Shown in pieces: positions 63,508-64,000 of a stretch of 64,000 bases of DNA (position 1 is the first letter of the stretch; each line of letters starts with the position of its first letter). This DNA comes from Micromonospora sp. NBC_00389 (GTDB lineage Bacteria; Actinomycetota; Actinomycetes; Mycobacteriales; Micromonosporaceae): positions 2,790,001 to 2,854,000 of the forward strand of contig NZ_CP107947.1 in the NCBI RefSeq assembly GCF_036059255.1, read 5' to 3'. Under the pieces are notes generated by a model. That model did not search any database. It was not told the DNA's origin and saw only the letters and a list, made by a program, of their open reading frames with translations. Position numbers and translations under genes: made by a program.

Positions 63508-64000
63508 TCAGTGACGTAGCGTGCGGATGAGGTCGAGGACCTGTCGGGTCACCGGGCGAAGTACCCGCAGCCGGGACAGCGCCACCAGCCGGTCGATCAG
63601 CGGCACGACGCCGTCGATCAGCTGCCGGGTCTTGGTCTGCCCGGGAGATCGGTCGTGTACCCAGTAGAGGACCACGCCCATGTACGCCAGCCAGAGCAGC
63701 TCGGGCAACTGGGGGCGCAGTTCGGCGTCGACCTTGGCGGTCGAGCCCGTCAGCACCTCGGCGAAGAGGTCGATCGCCGCCTGTCGGGGGCTGGACGACT
63801 CTGCGGAGAAGGGGCTGAGCGGGGAGGTGGGCTCCGCCGCCGTCTTGAAGAAGGTCGCCGCGAACTCGTGCGACGGGGTCAGCACGTCGATGCCGGCGTG
63901 CAGCACTCCGGCGAGCCGGGCGGCGAACGCGTCCTCCCGGTCGAGCACCGGTTGGGCGGCGGCCCGGTGCTCGACCTGGGACTGGGCGTAGAACTCCTGG
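63508..64000 (-). CDS. TetR-family regulator, C-terminal part (N-terminus beyond window)
   Basis: About 164 residues are visible, open to the window edge. FYAQSQVEHRAAAQPVLDREDAFAARLAG, FFKTAAEP, LLWLAYMGVVLYWVHDRSPGQTKTRQLIDGVVPLIDRL match the helical ligand-binding half of TetR proteins; the DNA-binding helix-turn-helix is outside the window. Convergent with the GNAT gene. Confidence 0.82.
   Translation of the reverse strand, partial: QEFYAQSQVEHRAAAQPVLDREDAFAARLAGVLHAGIDVLTPSHEFAATFFKTAAEPTSPLSPFSAESSSPRQAAIDLFAEVLTGSTAKVDAELRPQLPELLWLAYMGVVLYWVHDRSPGQTKTRQLIDGVVPLIDRLVALSRLRVLRPVTRQVLDLIRTLRH

Overview
The window is high-GC actinobacterial DNA, most likely from a Micromonosporaceae genome (Micromonospora-like). 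The GC-rich codon use, frequent GTG starts, paired anti-sigma and ECF factors, CsoR-type operator and mycelial cell-wall genes all point that way. No 16S rRNA or other species marker is present, so this is inference from gene content.

Layout. 1-5.1 kb: histidine utilisation operon (RpiR-type regulator, hutU, an M20 amidohydrolase, hutF), reading leftwards and running off the left edge. 5.2-21 kb: a cell-surface polysaccharide locus with a Wzy-like polymerase, a GT-C enzyme, an acyltransferase broken by a frameshift, three GT2 and one GT4 glycosyltransferases, a flippase, dTDP-glucose 4,6-dehydratase, the initiating phosphoglycosyltransferase and an LCP ligase. Together these could start, extend, export, polymerise and attach a glycan to the wall. 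21-24.3 kb: MOSC protein, expansin-like protein, GNAT, tRNA-Leu(UAG), Bcp. 24.4-27.2 kb: a Co/Ni ECF transporter (cbiM-PDGLE-cbiQ-cbiO) behind a perfect 27-bp palindrome. 27.2-34.7 kb: MauE/DsbA-like redox operon, a TnpB element, an ECF sigma/anti-sigma pair, and the copper proteins CopC-CopD and YcnI. 34.8-41.2 kb: GT87 mannosyltransferase, oligoribonuclease, tRNA-His, two tandem L,D-transpeptidase lipoproteins, tRNA-Lys(CUU).

41.15-52.87 kb is accessory DNA at tRNA-Lys. A 52-bp piece of the tRNA 3' half is repeated perfectly at 46612-46663, and a decayed copy lies at 52836-52872. This gives two adjacent islands. Island 1 (5.5 kb) carries a 5'-truncated integrase, a VOC protein, a HAD phosphatase, a dead IS5-type transposase and an LtrA-like membrane protein. 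Island 2 (6.2 kb) carries a replication-relaxation remnant, a secreted protein, a divergent HxlR regulator/NAD(P)-dinucleotide-binding oxidoreductase pair and, most notably, a translationally coupled pair: a 102-residue protein that looks like a ubiquitin/MoaD/ThiS beta-grasp protein ending in Gly-Gly, followed by an 886-residue DUF4132 protein. That pair is my best candidate for an undescribed system.

52.9-64 kb: a frameshifted DUF1963 gene, FUSC-type membrane protein, SnoaL-like, YdeI-like, VOC and DUF72 proteins, a GT1 glycosyltransferase, an ECF41-like sigma factor divergent from a carboxymuconolactone decarboxylase, a Clp-N/HTH protein behind two near-identical palindromes, a DUF4396 membrane protein behind a CsoR-type operator, a GNAT enzyme and a partial TetR regulator at the right edge.

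No rRNA, CRISPR array or riboswitch was seen. All family assignments come from reading the protein sequence; no database search was run.
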